Source: an uncultured Cellulophaga sp. (GTDB lineage Bacteria; Bacteroidota; Bacteroidia; Flavobacteriales; Flavobacteriaceae). Taken from it: 33,570 bases of DNA. The stretch lies in assembly GCA_947496695.1 (NCBI GenBank), contig CANMEI010000014.1, forward strand, positions 1 to 33,570. Direction: 5' to 3'. The notes below the pieces were generated by a model that did not search any database, had not been told where the DNA came from, and saw nothing but the letters and a program-made list of their open reading frames with translations. Positions 6,797-16,317 of this stretch are shown one piece after another. Position 1 is the stretch's first letter, and the number at the start of each line of letters is the position of its first letter. The translations under genes were made by a program, and so were the position numbers.

Positions 6797-7549
6797 CTAT
6801 TTGTTTAATTCTTCTACTAAATAATTAAAATTTTTTAGATTACCACATTGAATATAATAATTTGAAGCATCCATTTTTATAGTGCCATTTAACAAACCAT
6901 TTTGGGGTATATAATATGTTTTTTTTATAATATGTTTGATTGTTTTTAAACTACATATACCTCCAAAATCATAGAACCATTTTTGGTCATTAATCAGTTT
7001 TTTCAAAACCTCTTTATCAATAGAGTCAGAATAAAAAAGTTTATGCTTTTTTAGAATTTTTTTTAAATCAGGTTTTATTCTAACTAATATAAAATAATCA
7101 TACATATTAGTCGCGTCATTTTTAATATTCGGAATATATTCTCCATTTGAATTCCAATCTTTTTTTTCGAGAAGTAGTAAATTGGAGAAAAAAACAGCTG
7201 ATTTAATATTTATTTTTTTGTTATTACAAATTAAATCAGCATCATCCCAAACACCTTTGCCGTGAACGGTGATATCTGGAGGAATTATGTTTTTAAAGCC
7301 TGAATTAATAAGTTTTTGGTAAACAATAAATTCGGCAATTTTACCTTGTAATGTATTCGCAAATAATGCTCCTTTTTTCCTGTAATTTAATCCGCCGGAA
7401 CGGTGTTTTCTATGGTGTCCGTCTTCAAAAATCATTTGATAAGAGAAATTGAAACTATCTGTTATAATTTTTTCAGAGATAGGACTCTCATTAAATTTTT
7501 TAGAATTGTTTATAAGGTATTCGTTTGTATTGTTTTTAGTAAGTTTCAT
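6797..7549 (-). CDS. Hypothetical protein with weak PD-(D/E)XK nuclease-like features
   Basis: I do not recognise this 250-residue lysine- and asparagine-rich protein. A helix with E73 (QGKIAEF) is followed by WDDADLI with D105 and a beta strand KINIKS with K116, spaced like the E, D and (D/E)xK elements of restriction-like nucleases. However, Asn114 stands where Asp or Glu is usual. There are no membrane segments or signal peptide. It stands alone on the minus strand between the zinc-ribbon gene and the core genome, with a long AT-rich region upstream. Base composition is very AT-rich even for this window, which suggests transfer. It may be an orphan restriction-type endonuclease or nuclease-derived protein. 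Confidence 0.55.
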   Translation of the reverse strand: MKLTKNNTNEYLINNSKKFNESPISEKIITDSFNFSYQMIFEDGHHRKHRSGGLNYRKKGALFANTLQGKIAEFIVYQKLINSGFKNIIPPDITVHGKGVWDDADLICNNKKINIKSAVFFSNLLLLEKKDWNSNGEYIPNIKNDATNMYDYFILVRIKPDLKKILKKHKLFYSDSIDKEVLKKLINDQKWFYDFGGICSLKTIKHIIKKTYYIPQNGLLNGTIKMDASNYYIQCGNLKNFNYLVEELNK

Positions 7550-7733
7550 TATATTAGAAAGTTACTAAATTAAAATTATACTTTATTAGTAAAATATAGA
7601 ATATTGGAACAAACTTATTTTTATAAATAAACCTATTTTTTGATTTATTTATTATATGAGCTCTATTGTAATTGTAAGTTTAATTTACACGCTAGGTATT
7701 ACTTTTTTTTAGAATTTATGAAATGAGTTTTTA

Positions 7734-8105
7734 TTAGCCTTTTATTTTAATAGTTCCGTTTTTGTATAGTTTTAAAGCTTCTGATATTAATAGTTCAATT
7801 TCTTTAATTGGTATGTCTATATCGGGGTTTATTCTGAAAATTTTCATTTTAGCTCGATTACCAACTTCTAATTTTGGATGATTTAAAAGTTTTCCTTCAA
7901 CCATTAAAATATATGGTTCATCTGTTTTTTTATCAGTCCATAAATAACAAAATACTTTATTTTTATAGCAGAAACAGGGCATTCCGTATTTGCGAGTTTC
8001 AGTAATATTTAAATTTTGATCTAAAATAATTTTACGTAAAGCTAATAAACAACTTCTGTAGGGTTCTGTTTTGTCTAAATAAAAATGATCTGCACTTTGA
8101 GTCAT
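7734..8105 (-). CDS. DUF1801 domain protein
   Basis: This is a 123-residue protein of the DUF1801 (YdhG/YobT-like) family, recognised from the N-terminal helix, the KYGMPCFCYKNKVFCYL strand region and the late PKLEVGNRAKMKIFR segment, which cover nearly the whole chain. Members are small cytosolic proteins; some are annotated as iron chaperones, but their function is not settled. It follows the PLP-enzyme gene by 29 bp on the same strand and is likely co-transcribed with it. Confidence 0.7.
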   Translation of the reverse strand: MTQSADHFYLDKTEPYRSCLLALRKIILDQNLNITETRKYGMPCFCYKNKVFCYLWTDKKTDEPYILMVEGKLLNHPKLEVGNRAKMKIFRINPDIDIPIKEIELLISEALKLYKNGTIKIKG

Positions 8106-8134
8106 ATTATAAAGTAAATATTAAAAATTTTAGT

Positions 8135-9976
8135 TTACATTAATTCAACAAATTTAGAAAAGACATTTTTGTGATGCTCAAGATCTAAATTAGGTGAAAG
8201 CGATACTCTTATAATATAATCTTTATCTTTTTCTTTAGTTGTTCCTTGGGTAGATGTTGCTGGTATAGTCCAATAACAACCATTTAGTTGGCCGTAGCTC
8301 ACACAAAACTTACTTTCGTTAGGTATTTCACTAATCATTAAATTAATCAATTTAAGATTCATGGCTCTTTTGTAAACTTCCTTTTCTTCATCTGAATTCC
8401 CTTTTGTAGGTAGGTCTAATGAAAATACAGAAGGTGTAAAACCTTGTGAAGCTAATTCTTCAGAAACAAAATTTATTTTAGCGTCTGGTAAAACCTTATG
8501 AATGTACGTAACAAATTCATGTGTGTTTTTGTAAGCTTCATTAATTCTTTGGTTCATTGAAGACATTTGCTTTGCTAATATTTTAATTTGTAGAGGAGTA
8601 GCTTCATTATCGCAAATTTTTAAATGCATCTCAATTTTAGCTATAAAATCAAGTGATTTTGTGTTTCCTACACAATACCCTGCAGTACATTCGCCACCAC
8701 TAGGAAATTTTGAGCCACTCACATAAGCAATAGTGCTAACTGTAGAAAGTATTTCTCCTGAACCTAAAAAATGAACATTCGGGCAAAAAGTTTGATCTAA
8801 AATAAAAACAGGGGCAACAGCAGTTGTTCCAGTTGCTATTTTACGCATTTTACTTAAAGCATCTTTTAATTTATTTAAATCAGGTACTTCAACTCTTGGG
8901 TTTGTTGGTATTTCAGCAATAATATACGGTATAGCATCTTCAAGGGCAATTTTGCTTAAAATGACATCAATACTTTGTACCATATCATTATCACCATCAA
9001 CAGGTAAATCAACTATTTCTACATTTGTTACGCATGCAGCAACACGTCTTGCTTGATCATTTGTACCACCATAACAATTTGGAGGAACTATAAATTTTAT
9101 AGCTTTTCCTTTATGATTTTCTAATGAATAATCAATTAAACCCATCATTATGGCATATTGCATAGATAAACCGCTAGATGCGATTAAAGGTTTGGTACTT
9201 GTAGCTGTAATAGCTGTAATAGCATCTAGAACCTGTGTTTTGTAATTTTCAGTAGGTAGTGTGTTTTTAATTGCTGATTGTTCAACTATAGAGGTTAAAG
9301 CAGTTAAACAGTTTGCAGGTGTCATTGCAATAGTCTCTCTTCTTCTTACATGTTGTATGTCTAATATATAGTTTTTGTTGTGTTCTCCATTAACAACCAA
9401 AATGCTACCAATATTTTCGTCTGTATTTATAAAAAAATCAATGTTAGAATCTAGATTCGTATTAGTTATAAACTTTTCTTGAGTTATTAAAATAGTAGAG
9501 CCATTAAATTTAGGAATAGCGTTTGAGTTTGTTATTTTTTTAAGTTGAAACGAATAGCCATAGGTGTTTTTTAATACTTGAGCGTCAAAATTTTTAGGTA
9601 ATTCATCAGTATAAATAATTTGGGTATTTATATTGTTTAACAAGTTTTTTCTAAGAATAGCTAGAACAGGAATTGTTTTTGAAGAAAAACTAATTACATT
9701 TTCTGAATTTATGTTGTTTAATTTAGCAATAGTCCATTCTAATAGGCAAGATAGTGGGTGTCCTAAACGAATATAATCATACGCAGTTGACAAACTATTT
9801 AATGCTTCTAATTCAGAATTATTGGTATTAAATAATGCTTCGAATTCCTCTAAAAACTGAATTTTAGCCTTTTTTTCATTGTAAATATCTAACCGATGTG
9901 TTGTAAGTTTTAGCCAGTTTTTAGGTATGTTTTTTAATACAGTACTTATATAATTAAGTATTTTTTTGTCTTGCAT
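8135..9976 (-). CDS. PLP-dependent Cys/Met metabolism-type enzyme
   Basis: This 613-residue protein carries the fold-type I PLP domain of the cystathionine gamma-synthase family in residues about 255-613. SGLSMQYAIMMG is the phosphate-binding region, PPNCYGGTND contains the PLP-stacking aromatic residue, D394 (ILDQTF) contacts the pyridine nitrogen, and K423 (SGSKFPSGG) is the Schiff-base lysine. Residues 1-250 are an additional N-terminal region of unknown role, making it far longer than the usual roughly 400 residues. It would handle a sulfur or amino-acid substrate, but the reaction cannot be told from sequence alone. It starts downstream of a terminator (10036-10068) and forms a unit with the DUF1801 gene. 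Confidence 0.75.
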   Translation of the reverse strand: MQDKKILNYISTVLKNIPKNWLKLTTHRLDIYNEKKAKIQFLEEFEALFNTNNSELEALNSLSTAYDYIRLGHPLSCLLEWTIAKLNNINSENVISFSSKTIPVLAILRKNLLNNINTQIIYTDELPKNFDAQVLKNTYGYSFQLKKITNSNAIPKFNGSTILITQEKFITNTNLDSNIDFFINTDENIGSILVVNGEHNKNYILDIQHVRRRETIAMTPANCLTALTSIVEQSAIKNTLPTENYKTQVLDAITAITATSTKPLIASSGLSMQYAIMMGLIDYSLENHKGKAIKFIVPPNCYGGTNDQARRVAACVTNVEIVDLPVDGDNDMVQSIDVILSKIALEDAIPYIIAEIPTNPRVEVPDLNKLKDALSKMRKIATGTTAVAPVFILDQTFCPNVHFLGSGEILSTVSTIAYVSGSKFPSGGECTAGYCVGNTKSLDFIAKIEMHLKICDNEATPLQIKILAKQMSSMNQRINEAYKNTHEFVTYIHKVLPDAKINFVSEELASQGFTPSVFSLDLPTKGNSDEEKEVYKRAMNLKLINLMISEIPNESKFCVSYGQLNGCYWTIPATSTQGTTKEKDKDYIIRVSLSPNLDLEHHKNVFSKFVELM

Positions 9977-10035
9977 ATTTTACACCTTTAGATAGAAAAG
10001 TAAGAAATTGATTAAATAGAAAGTTAAATAAAAAT

Positions 10036-10068
10036 ATTCTTAGCTATTATTCAAATAACTAAGAATAG
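10036..10068 (-). terminator. Rho-independent terminator after msrB
   Basis: Arms TATTCTTAGCTATT and AATAACTAAGAATA pair with one mismatch around a short loop. On the minus strand a run of T follows. It lies just after the msrB stop at 10075 and separates msrB from the PLP-enzyme gene. Confidence 0.65.
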
Positions 10069-10074
10069 ATGTAA

Positions 10075-10482
10075 TTATTTTGAATCAGGCTCAAAACCAA
10101 TACTGGCAGAATTTATACAGTAGCGTTGTCCTGTGGTTTCAGTAGGTCCGTCATTAAAAACATGACCTAAATGTCCGCCACAATTGGCGCAGACAGTTTC
10201 TATTCTGGTCATGCCGTGTGTAGTATCTTTTATATAGTCAATAGCACCATCAATAGCTTTATCAAAAGAAGGCCAGCCACAACCACTTTCAAATTTATGA
10301 TCGCTTTCAAAAAGTTTTGCGTTACAAGCTTTACAATGGTATTCACCTGTATCAAAATGTAAGTTGTAAGCTCCTGTGTGGGGGTATTCGGTACCTTTTT
10401 TTATTAATATTTGATATTCTTCGGCCGATAAAATTTCTTTCCATTCAGCCTCAGGTTTTACAATATTGTATTTTTTTGCCAT
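10075..10482 (-). CDS. msrB: Peptide-methionine (R)-S-oxide reductase, cytosolic
   Basis: This is MsrB of 135 residues, full family length, which reduces methionine-R-sulfoxide in proteins and so repairs oxidative damage. Zinc-binding cysteines are C50 and C53 (CKAC) and C98 and C101 (CANC). The catalytic cysteine is C122 (RYCINSASIGFEP), and C68 (ESGCGWPSF) is at the usual resolving position, which suits thioredoxin recycling. There is no signal peptide, so it acts in the cytoplasm. A second, exported MsrB is encoded 18 bp upstream on the same strand, so the two form an operon. Confidence 0.93.
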   Translation of the reverse strand: MAKKYNIVKPEAEWKEILSAEEYQILIKKGTEYPHTGAYNLHFDTGEYHCKACNAKLFESDHKFESGCGWPSFDKAIDGAIDYIKDTTHGMTRIETVCANCGGHLGHVFNDGPTETTGQRYCINSASIGFEPDSK

Positions 10483-10500
10483 TATGTATTCTAACTTTTA

Positions 10501-10995
10501 TTATTTAGGTACAAAGTTAAGTGCTACACCATTAATACAATGTCTTTCTCCAGTAGTATCACTTGGTCCATCTTCAAATACATGGCCTAAGTGCCCTCCA
10601 CAAGTGGCACAATGCTCTTCAGTTCTTTTGTAACCAATTTTATAATCTACACTAAAGGCGACATTGCCTTCAATTTCTTTATCAAAACTCGGCCATCCGG
10701 TTCCTGAATCAAATTTAGCATCACTTTTAAAAAGTTCTGTTCCACATGCAGCACAAACATAAACTCCCTTTTTTTTATTTTTTAATAGATCACTAGAAAA
10801 AGCTCTTTCGGTGCCAGCTTCACGCAAAACAAAATATTCCATAGCATCTAATTGATTACGCCATTGGTCATCAGTCTTAGTAATTTCAAATTTTTCTTGT
10901 CCCTCATTATCTTTCATTGCCATTTGTTTCTCTTGAGAAACACCTTTGCAACTAGAAATTATAAGTACAAGACCTAAAAGTAATTGTTTTATCAT
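10501..10995 (-). CDS. msrB: Peptide-methionine (R)-S-oxide reductase, lipoprotein form
   Basis: This is a second MsrB of 164 residues with a lipoprotein signal peptide (LLLGLVLIISSC, lipobox C16), placing it in the periplasm or outer membrane. Zinc ligands C81/C84 and C129/C132 and catalytic C153 (RHCINGVALNF) are present. At the position of the usual resolving cysteine it has T99 (DSGTGWPSF), so recycling must use another cysteine or an external thiol partner. It is first in a two-gene unit with the cytosolic MsrB, giving coordinated repair in two compartments. Confidence 0.9.
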   Translation of the reverse strand: MIKQLLLGLVLIISSCKGVSQEKQMAMKDNEGQEKFEITKTDDQWRNQLDAMEYFVLREAGTERAFSSDLLKNKKKGVYVCAACGTELFKSDAKFDSGTGWPSFDKEIEGNVAFSVDYKIGYKRTEEHCATCGGHLGHVFEDGPSDTTGERHCINGVALNFVPK

Positions 10996-11077
10996 AACGC
11001 TCTTTTTTATCTAATTTACGAGACTTATAAATAAACAGTTGTTAATATTATTGTAAACTAAACATAAAATATATAAA

Positions 11078-11106
11078 AAGCCTCAGTTTATCGTTAAACT
11101 GAGGCT
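11078..11106 (-). terminator. Rho-independent terminator after the 11131-11673 lipoprotein gene
   Basis: A stem of GCCTCAGTTTA with TAAACTGAGGC (loop about TCGT) is flanked on minus by a T-rich tail (plus atataaaaag). It lies 25 bp after the lipoprotein stop codon. An A/T-rich flank on both sides may let it act in both directions. Confidence 0.75.
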
Positions 11107-11130
11107 TGAGGCTATTTTTAGGTATTTTTT

Positions 11131-11673
11131 TTATAATGATACTTTTATAATATCACCTTCAGTAACGCCAATTTTACCTAATACAGCGTCCATATCAGAA
11201 GTGTCAAATTTTGAACTTAAATATGAACTTGGTAATATTACAATTCTAAAAAATTGGTTATCAGTATAAGAGGTGTCAATAGCAGACATGTCAAAATTTC
11301 CTTCAATATACATATCTACATCAACAAAATTGTGACTATAAATGTATTGTATTGTACCTCCATCAAGGAAGAAATTTTGAGGCATTAAACTCCAGTTATA
11401 AGCAGTGCCATCAGTTAATTCTACATCATAATCATATCTGTATATTAAGATTGCGTCTGATTCTAAAATTTCAAAATTAGTTAAATCGCTAAAGGTTAAT
11501 CGGGTAGAGTAAATGTTATTAGTAGCATCATAATCAAAATATACGCCGTCTACTTCTACAACTCGACCTTCAAGTCCGTCTTCTCCGTCAACACCATCAA
11601 ATCCATCATTACCTGTACAAGAAGTTGCGAATATGGCTAATAATAGTAATCCAATAAATGTAAATTTTTTCAT
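11131..11673 (-). CDS. Putative lipoprotein with short collagen-like segment
   Basis: I do not recognise this protein. The preferred start is Met at 11673 rather than 11694, because it gives a clean lipoprotein signal (KKFTFIGLLLLAIFATSC, then TGNDG), 180 residues in all. Directly after the lipid-attachment cysteine come Gly-x-x repeats (GNDGFDGVDGEDGLEG) like those in Bacteroidota collagen-like lipoproteins. The remaining roughly 140 residues are rich in Asp, Tyr and Phe and look beta-stranded. It is probably exposed on the cell surface or in the periplasm. It is divergent from glgB, with 160 bp between them, and followed by its own terminator. Confidence 0.65.
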   Translation of the reverse strand: MKKFTFIGLLLLAIFATSCTGNDGFDGVDGEDGLEGRVVEVDGVYFDYDATNNIYSTRLTFSDLTNFEILESDAILIYRYDYDVELTDGTAYNWSLMPQNFFLDGGTIQYIYSHNFVDVDMYIEGNFDMSAIDTSYTDNQFFRIVILPSSYLSSKFDTSDMDAVLGKIGVTEGDIIKVSL

Positions 11674-11833
11674 AATTTTTGTTTGAGTATTCATATTAAG
11701 TTTAAACGAGTATGTGTGTTAAGTAATCAAAAAGTATTCCACTTTTTTAATTTGATATACTTAATAAAAGAACGAAAATAATAGTAAACTATTATTTTAA
11801 ACTTGTTTATATTGCAGTAAATAAAATTATCTT

Positions 11834-13729
11834 ATGCCAAACGTAGAAGCTTTTAGTTTATTAACGGAATTTGATATTAATCTTTTCAAAGCAGGGAAAC
11901 ATTTTAAATTATATGAAAAATTAGGCGCTCATATAGTTGAAATAAATAATGTTAAAGGAACTTATTTTGCAGTTTGGGCACCTACAGCTAATGCTGTTAG
12001 TGTTGTTGGAGATTTTAATTTTTGGCAAAAAGGAGAGCATCAATTAAATGTTCGTTGGGATGAAAGTGGTATTTGGGAAGGTTTTATACCCAATGTGAGT
12101 AAAGGTGCGTTATACAAATACAATATTACTTCAAATAATAATGGCATTGTAACGGAAAAAGCAGATCCTTTTGCAAGGTATTGCGAAACACCACCTAAAA
12201 CAGGATCTGTAGTTTGGGATGGAACTTATGATTGGAATGATAAAGATTGGATGGGGTACCGAAAAGAAAAAAATGGGCTAGATAGGCCATATTCCGTCTA
12301 CGAAGTACATTTAGGATCTTGGAAAAGAAAAAAAGATAATGAATTTTTATCGTATTTAGATTTAGCAGAAGATTTAGTAAAATATGTAAAAGAAATGAAT
12401 TTTACACATGTAGAATTTATGCCTATAATGGAATACCCTTATGATCCGTCATGGGGGTATCAATTAACAGGTTATTTTGCGCCAACATCACGTTTTGGAA
12501 CTCCTGAAGAATTTAAAGTTTTGGTTGATAAATTACATCAAAATGATATTGGTGTTATTTTAGATTGGGTGCCATCACATTTTCCAGAAGATGCACACGG
12601 TTTAGGTTATTTTGATGGCTCACATTTATACGAACACCCTGATAAAAGAAAAGGATATCATCCTGATTGGAAAAGTTTAATTTTTAATTATGGTAGAAAT
12701 GAGGTTCGTGCTTTTTTAATAAGCAACGCCATGTTTTGGATGGATCTTTTTCATGTTGATGCTTTACGTGTTGACGCTGTCGCTTCAATGATTTATTTAG
12801 ATTATTCACGAGAAGAAGGGGAGTGGGAACCTAATATATATGGTAATAATGAGAATTTAGATGCAATATCTTTTCTTAAAGAAATGAACCAACAATTGTA
12901 TGCAAGTTTTGATGGAATTCAAACTATAGCAGAAGAGTCTACAGCTTTTACAGGAGTTTCAAAACCTGTAGATTTAGGAGGTTTAGGTTTTGGTATGAAA
13001 TGGATGATGGGGTGGATGCACGATACTTTAGAATACTTTAAAAGAGAGCCAATTTATAGAAAACACCATCAGAATGATATTACATTTAGTTTAACATATG
13101 CATTTTCAGAAAACTTTATGTTGCCATTTTCACATGACGAAGTTGTATATGGAAAACAATCATTATTATACCGAATGCCTGGTGATGAGTGGCAACAGTT
13201 TGCTAATTTAAGATTGTTGTTTGGGTACATGTTTACACACCCGGGAACAAATTTAATGTTTATGGGTGGTGAGTTCGGGCAGTCGTCAGAATGGAATTTT
13301 CAAAATAGTTTAGATTGGCATTTAACGCAATATGATTTTCATGCTGGAGTGCAAAAAATGGTAAAAGATTTAAATATTTTTTATAAAAACTATCCAGCGC
13401 TTTATGAAAAGCAGTTTAGCCCTGAAAGTTTTCAGTGGATAGATTATGGTGATGCTGAAAGTTCGGTTTTAACTTATATTCGTAAAGGTCATGATGTTGA
13501 GAATGATGTTATTGTGGCTTGTAATTTTACACCAATAGTAAGAGAAAATTACCGAATAGGAATTCCTAAAAATACAACTGTAAAAGAAGTTTTTAATAGC
13601 GATGCTAAAATATACGGAGGGGCGGGAATAGCAAATAACAATATTACTATAACACCAACACCTTGGCATAGCTATAAAAACTCAATTGAGGTGACATTGC
13701 CACCACTTAGTGTCATTATTTTACAATAA
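11834..13729 (+). CDS. glgB: 1,4-alpha-glucan branching enzyme
   Basis: This is glycogen branching enzyme, 631 residues, which cuts an alpha-1,4 chain and rejoins it as an alpha-1,6 branch. Domains are an N-terminal CBM48-like beta domain (about 25-115), a GH13 barrel (about 155-520) and a C-terminal all-beta domain. GH13 motifs are complete: DWVPSHF (244-250), nucleophile D314 (LRVDAVAS), acid/base E367 (AEEST) and HDE 434-436. The N-terminal extra domain of E. coli GlgB is missing, as in short-form enzymes. An alpha-glucosidase gene follows by 100 bp, suggesting an alpha-glucan operon. glgA and glgC are not in the window. Confidence 0.95.
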   Translation: MPNVEAFSLLTEFDINLFKAGKHFKLYEKLGAHIVEINNVKGTYFAVWAPTANAVSVVGDFNFWQKGEHQLNVRWDESGIWEGFIPNVSKGALYKYNITSNNNGIVTEKADPFARYCETPPKTGSVVWDGTYDWNDKDWMGYRKEKNGLDRPYSVYEVHLGSWKRKKDNEFLSYLDLAEDLVKYVKEMNFTHVEFMPIMEYPYDPSWGYQLTGYFAPTSRFGTPEEFKVLVDKLHQNDIGVILDWVPSHFPEDAHGLGYFDGSHLYEHPDKRKGYHPDWKSLIFNYGRNEVRAFLISNAMFWMDLFHVDALRVDAVASMIYLDYSREEGEWEPNIYGNNENLDAISFLKEMNQQLYASFDGIQTIAEESTAFTGVSKPVDLGGLGFGMKWMMGWMHDTLEYFKREPIYRKHHQNDITFSLTYAFSENFMLPFSHDEVVYGKQSLLYRMPGDEWQQFANLRLLFGYMFTHPGTNLMFMGGEFGQSSEWNFQNSLDWHLTQYDFHAGVQKMVKDLNIFYKNYPALYEKQFSPESFQWIDYGDAESSVLTYIRKGHDVENDVIVACNFTPIVRENYRIGIPKNTTVKEVFNSDAKIYGGAGIANNNITITPTPWHSYKNSIEVTLPPLSVIILQ

Positions 13730-13828
13730 TAAAAACAACTATATCGAAATAGTGACGAATAGCAGATAAAATATTTTTATTATTCATGCATAATATCTTT
13801 TTTTGTTTGTCAATTTAAGTAAAGAAGT

Positions 13829-16228
13829 ATGATAACTAATACAGAACTTGAATATAAAGGAAATTTATATCCGAATGAAATTGTTGATTTTAAACAAGAT
13901 ATAGATAAAATATATTTTACTACCGCTAATGGTGTTGTACTGCAAATTACGGTACTCCGTAATAGTGCTATACGATTTAGGTATGCTACAGATTATAATT
14001 TTGAGCCAGACTTTTCATATGCTATTAGTGAAACAGGTATTAGAGGTTATGATGATTTAAAAGTAACAGAAACAGGAACCGAATATTTGATTGAAACTAC
14101 TAGAATGAAAGTTTTAGTAGATAAACAAACGCTACGTATTCAAATTTCTGACCTAGAAGGTAATATTATTAATGAAGATGAGCTTGGTTTCCATTGGGAA
14201 GAAAATTATGAATATGGTGGTAATTTCGTAAAAATGAGTAAAATCACAAAAACAGGAGATTGTTTTTATGGTTTAGGTGATAAAGCAACACATTTAAATT
14301 TAAGAGGGAAAAGATTAAATAATTGGGTAACAGATTCTTATGCTTATGGTAAAGATCAAGATCCTTTGTACAAAGCAATTCCTTTTTATATAGGAATGAC
14401 AGATAATAAAGCCTACGGAATTTTCTTTGATAATACATTTAGATCTTTTTTTGATTTTGCACAAGAGAAGCGTAATGTTACTAGTTTTTGGGCTGATGGT
14501 GGTGAAATGAATTACTATTTTATTTACGGTCCAGATATGGAAAAGGTAGTGCGTTTATATACTGATTTAACCGGAACTCCAGATTTGCCACCACTTTGGG
14601 CATTAGGTTTTCAACAGTCAAAATGGAGTTATTATCCAGAAAGTAATGTAAAAGAATTAGCAAAAAACTTTAGAGATTTAAAAATACCTTGTGATGGTCT
14701 GTATTTAGATATAGATTATATGGATGGTTTTAGATGTTTTACATGGGATAAAAATTTATTTCCAGACCCTAAACGTATGATATCGGAATTAAATGAAGAT
14801 GGTTTTAAAACTGTAGTCATGATAGATCCGGGTATTAAAATAGATCGTGATTATTGGGTGTACCAAGAAGCTATGGAAAATGATTATTTCTGTAAACGAG
14901 GTGACGGACCATATATGCACGGTAAAGTATGGCCAGGCCAATGTAATTTTCCTGATTTTACAAAGCCAGAAGTCCGTAAATGGTGGGCTGAGTTGTATAA
15001 AGAGTTTATGGCCGAAATTGGAGTTCATGCTGTTTGGAATGATATGAATGAGCCAGCTGTAATGGAAGTGCCAACAAAAACAGCACCTTTAGATACAAGG
15101 CATGATTACGATGGTAACCATTGTACACACCGTAAAGCACATAATATTTATGGCATGCAAATGGTGAGAGCAACATACAATGGCGTAAAAAAGCATGTTT
15201 ACCCTAAAAGACCATTTGTAATAACTAGAGCAGCATATTCAGGAACACAACGTTATGCATGTACTTGGACAGGAGATAATGTTGCTACATGGGAGCATTT
15301 ATGGATTGCTAATGTACAAGTGCAACGTATGTGTATGAGTGGTTATTCTTTTGTAGGATCAGATATTGGTGGTTTTGCAGAACAACCAGATGGTGAACTT
15401 TTTGCAAGATGGGTTCAATTAGGAGTTTTTCATCCTTTTTGTAGAGTACATTCAAGTGGTGATCATGGTGATCAAGAACCTTGGTCATTTGGTGAGGAAG
15501 TTACAAATATTGTTAGAAAATATATAGAATTAAGATATCAATTACTTCCATATTTGTATACTATGTTCTATAAATATTCTAAAGACGGAGTACCAATGCT
15601 ACGTTCGTTAGTTCTTTTTGACCAAAATGATGCACAGACACATTTTAGAACAGATGAGTTTATTTTTGGAGAACAAATATTAGTTTGCCCTATTCAAGAA
15701 CCAAACGCAAAAGGGCGTAGAATGTACATGCCTCGTGGAAAATGGTATAACTATTGGACTAAAGAATTGGTGACTGGTGGAATGGAAAAATGGATAGCTG
15801 CAGATATTGATGTAATTCCAATGTTCGTAAAAGAAGGGGCTATAATTCCTAAATATCCAGTACAACAGTATGTTGGAGAGTTAGAGATTAAAGAATTAAA
15901 GTTTGATGTTTACTATAAATTAGGGGTTGAAAACTCTACAATTTATGAAGATTCACAAGATGGTTTTGATTATACAAAAGGGCGCTACAGTCTTCGTAAC
16001 CTTAAGTTGAATGGTAAGGAGAATGAATTAATTATTCAACAATTTAAAGATGGTACTTTTGAAACAAGCTATAAAACTATAAAAATTAAATTCCATGGGT
16101 TACCTTTTGAGATAGCAACAATAGTAGTTGATAGTGTACCTGTTAGTCTTGAAGATATTAACCTGTCGGAACATAATACTTTGCAAATAAGTAAGAACTT
16201 CACGACACTGCAAATAGTGGGTAAATAA
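13829..16228 (+). CDS. GH31 family alpha-glucosidase
   Basis: This is a glycoside hydrolase family 31 enzyme, 799 residues, expected to release glucose from the non-reducing ends of alpha-glucans or maltooligosaccharides. An N-terminal beta-sandwich (about 30-240) precedes the catalytic barrel (about 255-600) and C-terminal beta domains. Nucleophile D405 lies in WNDMNEPA and acid/base D483 in WTGDN; LDIDYMDGF (293-301) is the characteristic substrate-binding strand. No signal peptide is visible, so it is probably cytoplasmic and works with the branching enzyme encoded upstream in glycogen or maltodextrin turnover. Exact substrate preference cannot be read from the sequence. Confidence 0.92.
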   Translation: MITNTELEYKGNLYPNEIVDFKQDIDKIYFTTANGVVLQITVLRNSAIRFRYATDYNFEPDFSYAISETGIRGYDDLKVTETGTEYLIETTRMKVLVDKQTLRIQISDLEGNIINEDELGFHWEENYEYGGNFVKMSKITKTGDCFYGLGDKATHLNLRGKRLNNWVTDSYAYGKDQDPLYKAIPFYIGMTDNKAYGIFFDNTFRSFFDFAQEKRNVTSFWADGGEMNYYFIYGPDMEKVVRLYTDLTGTPDLPPLWALGFQQSKWSYYPESNVKELAKNFRDLKIPCDGLYLDIDYMDGFRCFTWDKNLFPDPKRMISELNEDGFKTVVMIDPGIKIDRDYWVYQEAMENDYFCKRGDGPYMHGKVWPGQCNFPDFTKPEVRKWWAELYKEFMAEIGVHAVWNDMNEPAVMEVPTKTAPLDTRHDYDGNHCTHRKAHNIYGMQMVRATYNGVKKHVYPKRPFVITRAAYSGTQRYACTWTGDNVATWEHLWIANVQVQRMCMSGYSFVGSDIGGFAEQPDGELFARWVQLGVFHPFCRVHSSGDHGDQEPWSFGEEVTNIVRKYIELRYQLLPYLYTMFYKYSKDGVPMLRSLVLFDQNDAQTHFRTDEFIFGEQILVCPIQEPNAKGRRMYMPRGKWYNYWTKELVTGGMEKWIAADIDVIPMFVKEGAIIPKYPVQQYVGELEIKELKFDVYYKLGVENSTIYEDSQDGFDYTKGRYSLRNLKLNGKENELIIQQFKDGTFETSYKTIKIKFHGLPFEIATIVVDSVPVSLEDINLSEHNTLQISKNFTTLQIVGK

Positions 16229-16317
16229 TTTTTTTGTAATTTTAAATTCTATATTATAACCAATTCAGTTGAAAAGTTTTGCACATACTTAGTAGGCTAT
16301 AAGTTTAAACATTAACT

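Noticed and set aside
7550..7733. Possible small gene in the 184-bp gap before the DUF1801 gene
   Set aside because: Only very AT-rich sequence with short frames; nothing recognisable.
11777..11797. AATAATAG/CTATTATT palindrome upstream of glgB
   Set aside because: It is a simple AT palindrome, frequent by chance in such AT-rich DNA, with no second copy to support an operator.
16228..16317. Terminator or promoter between the GH31 and M48 genes
   Set aside because: The 89-bp gap is AT-rich but shows no clear stem with a T-run and no convincing TTTG/TAnnTTTG pair.
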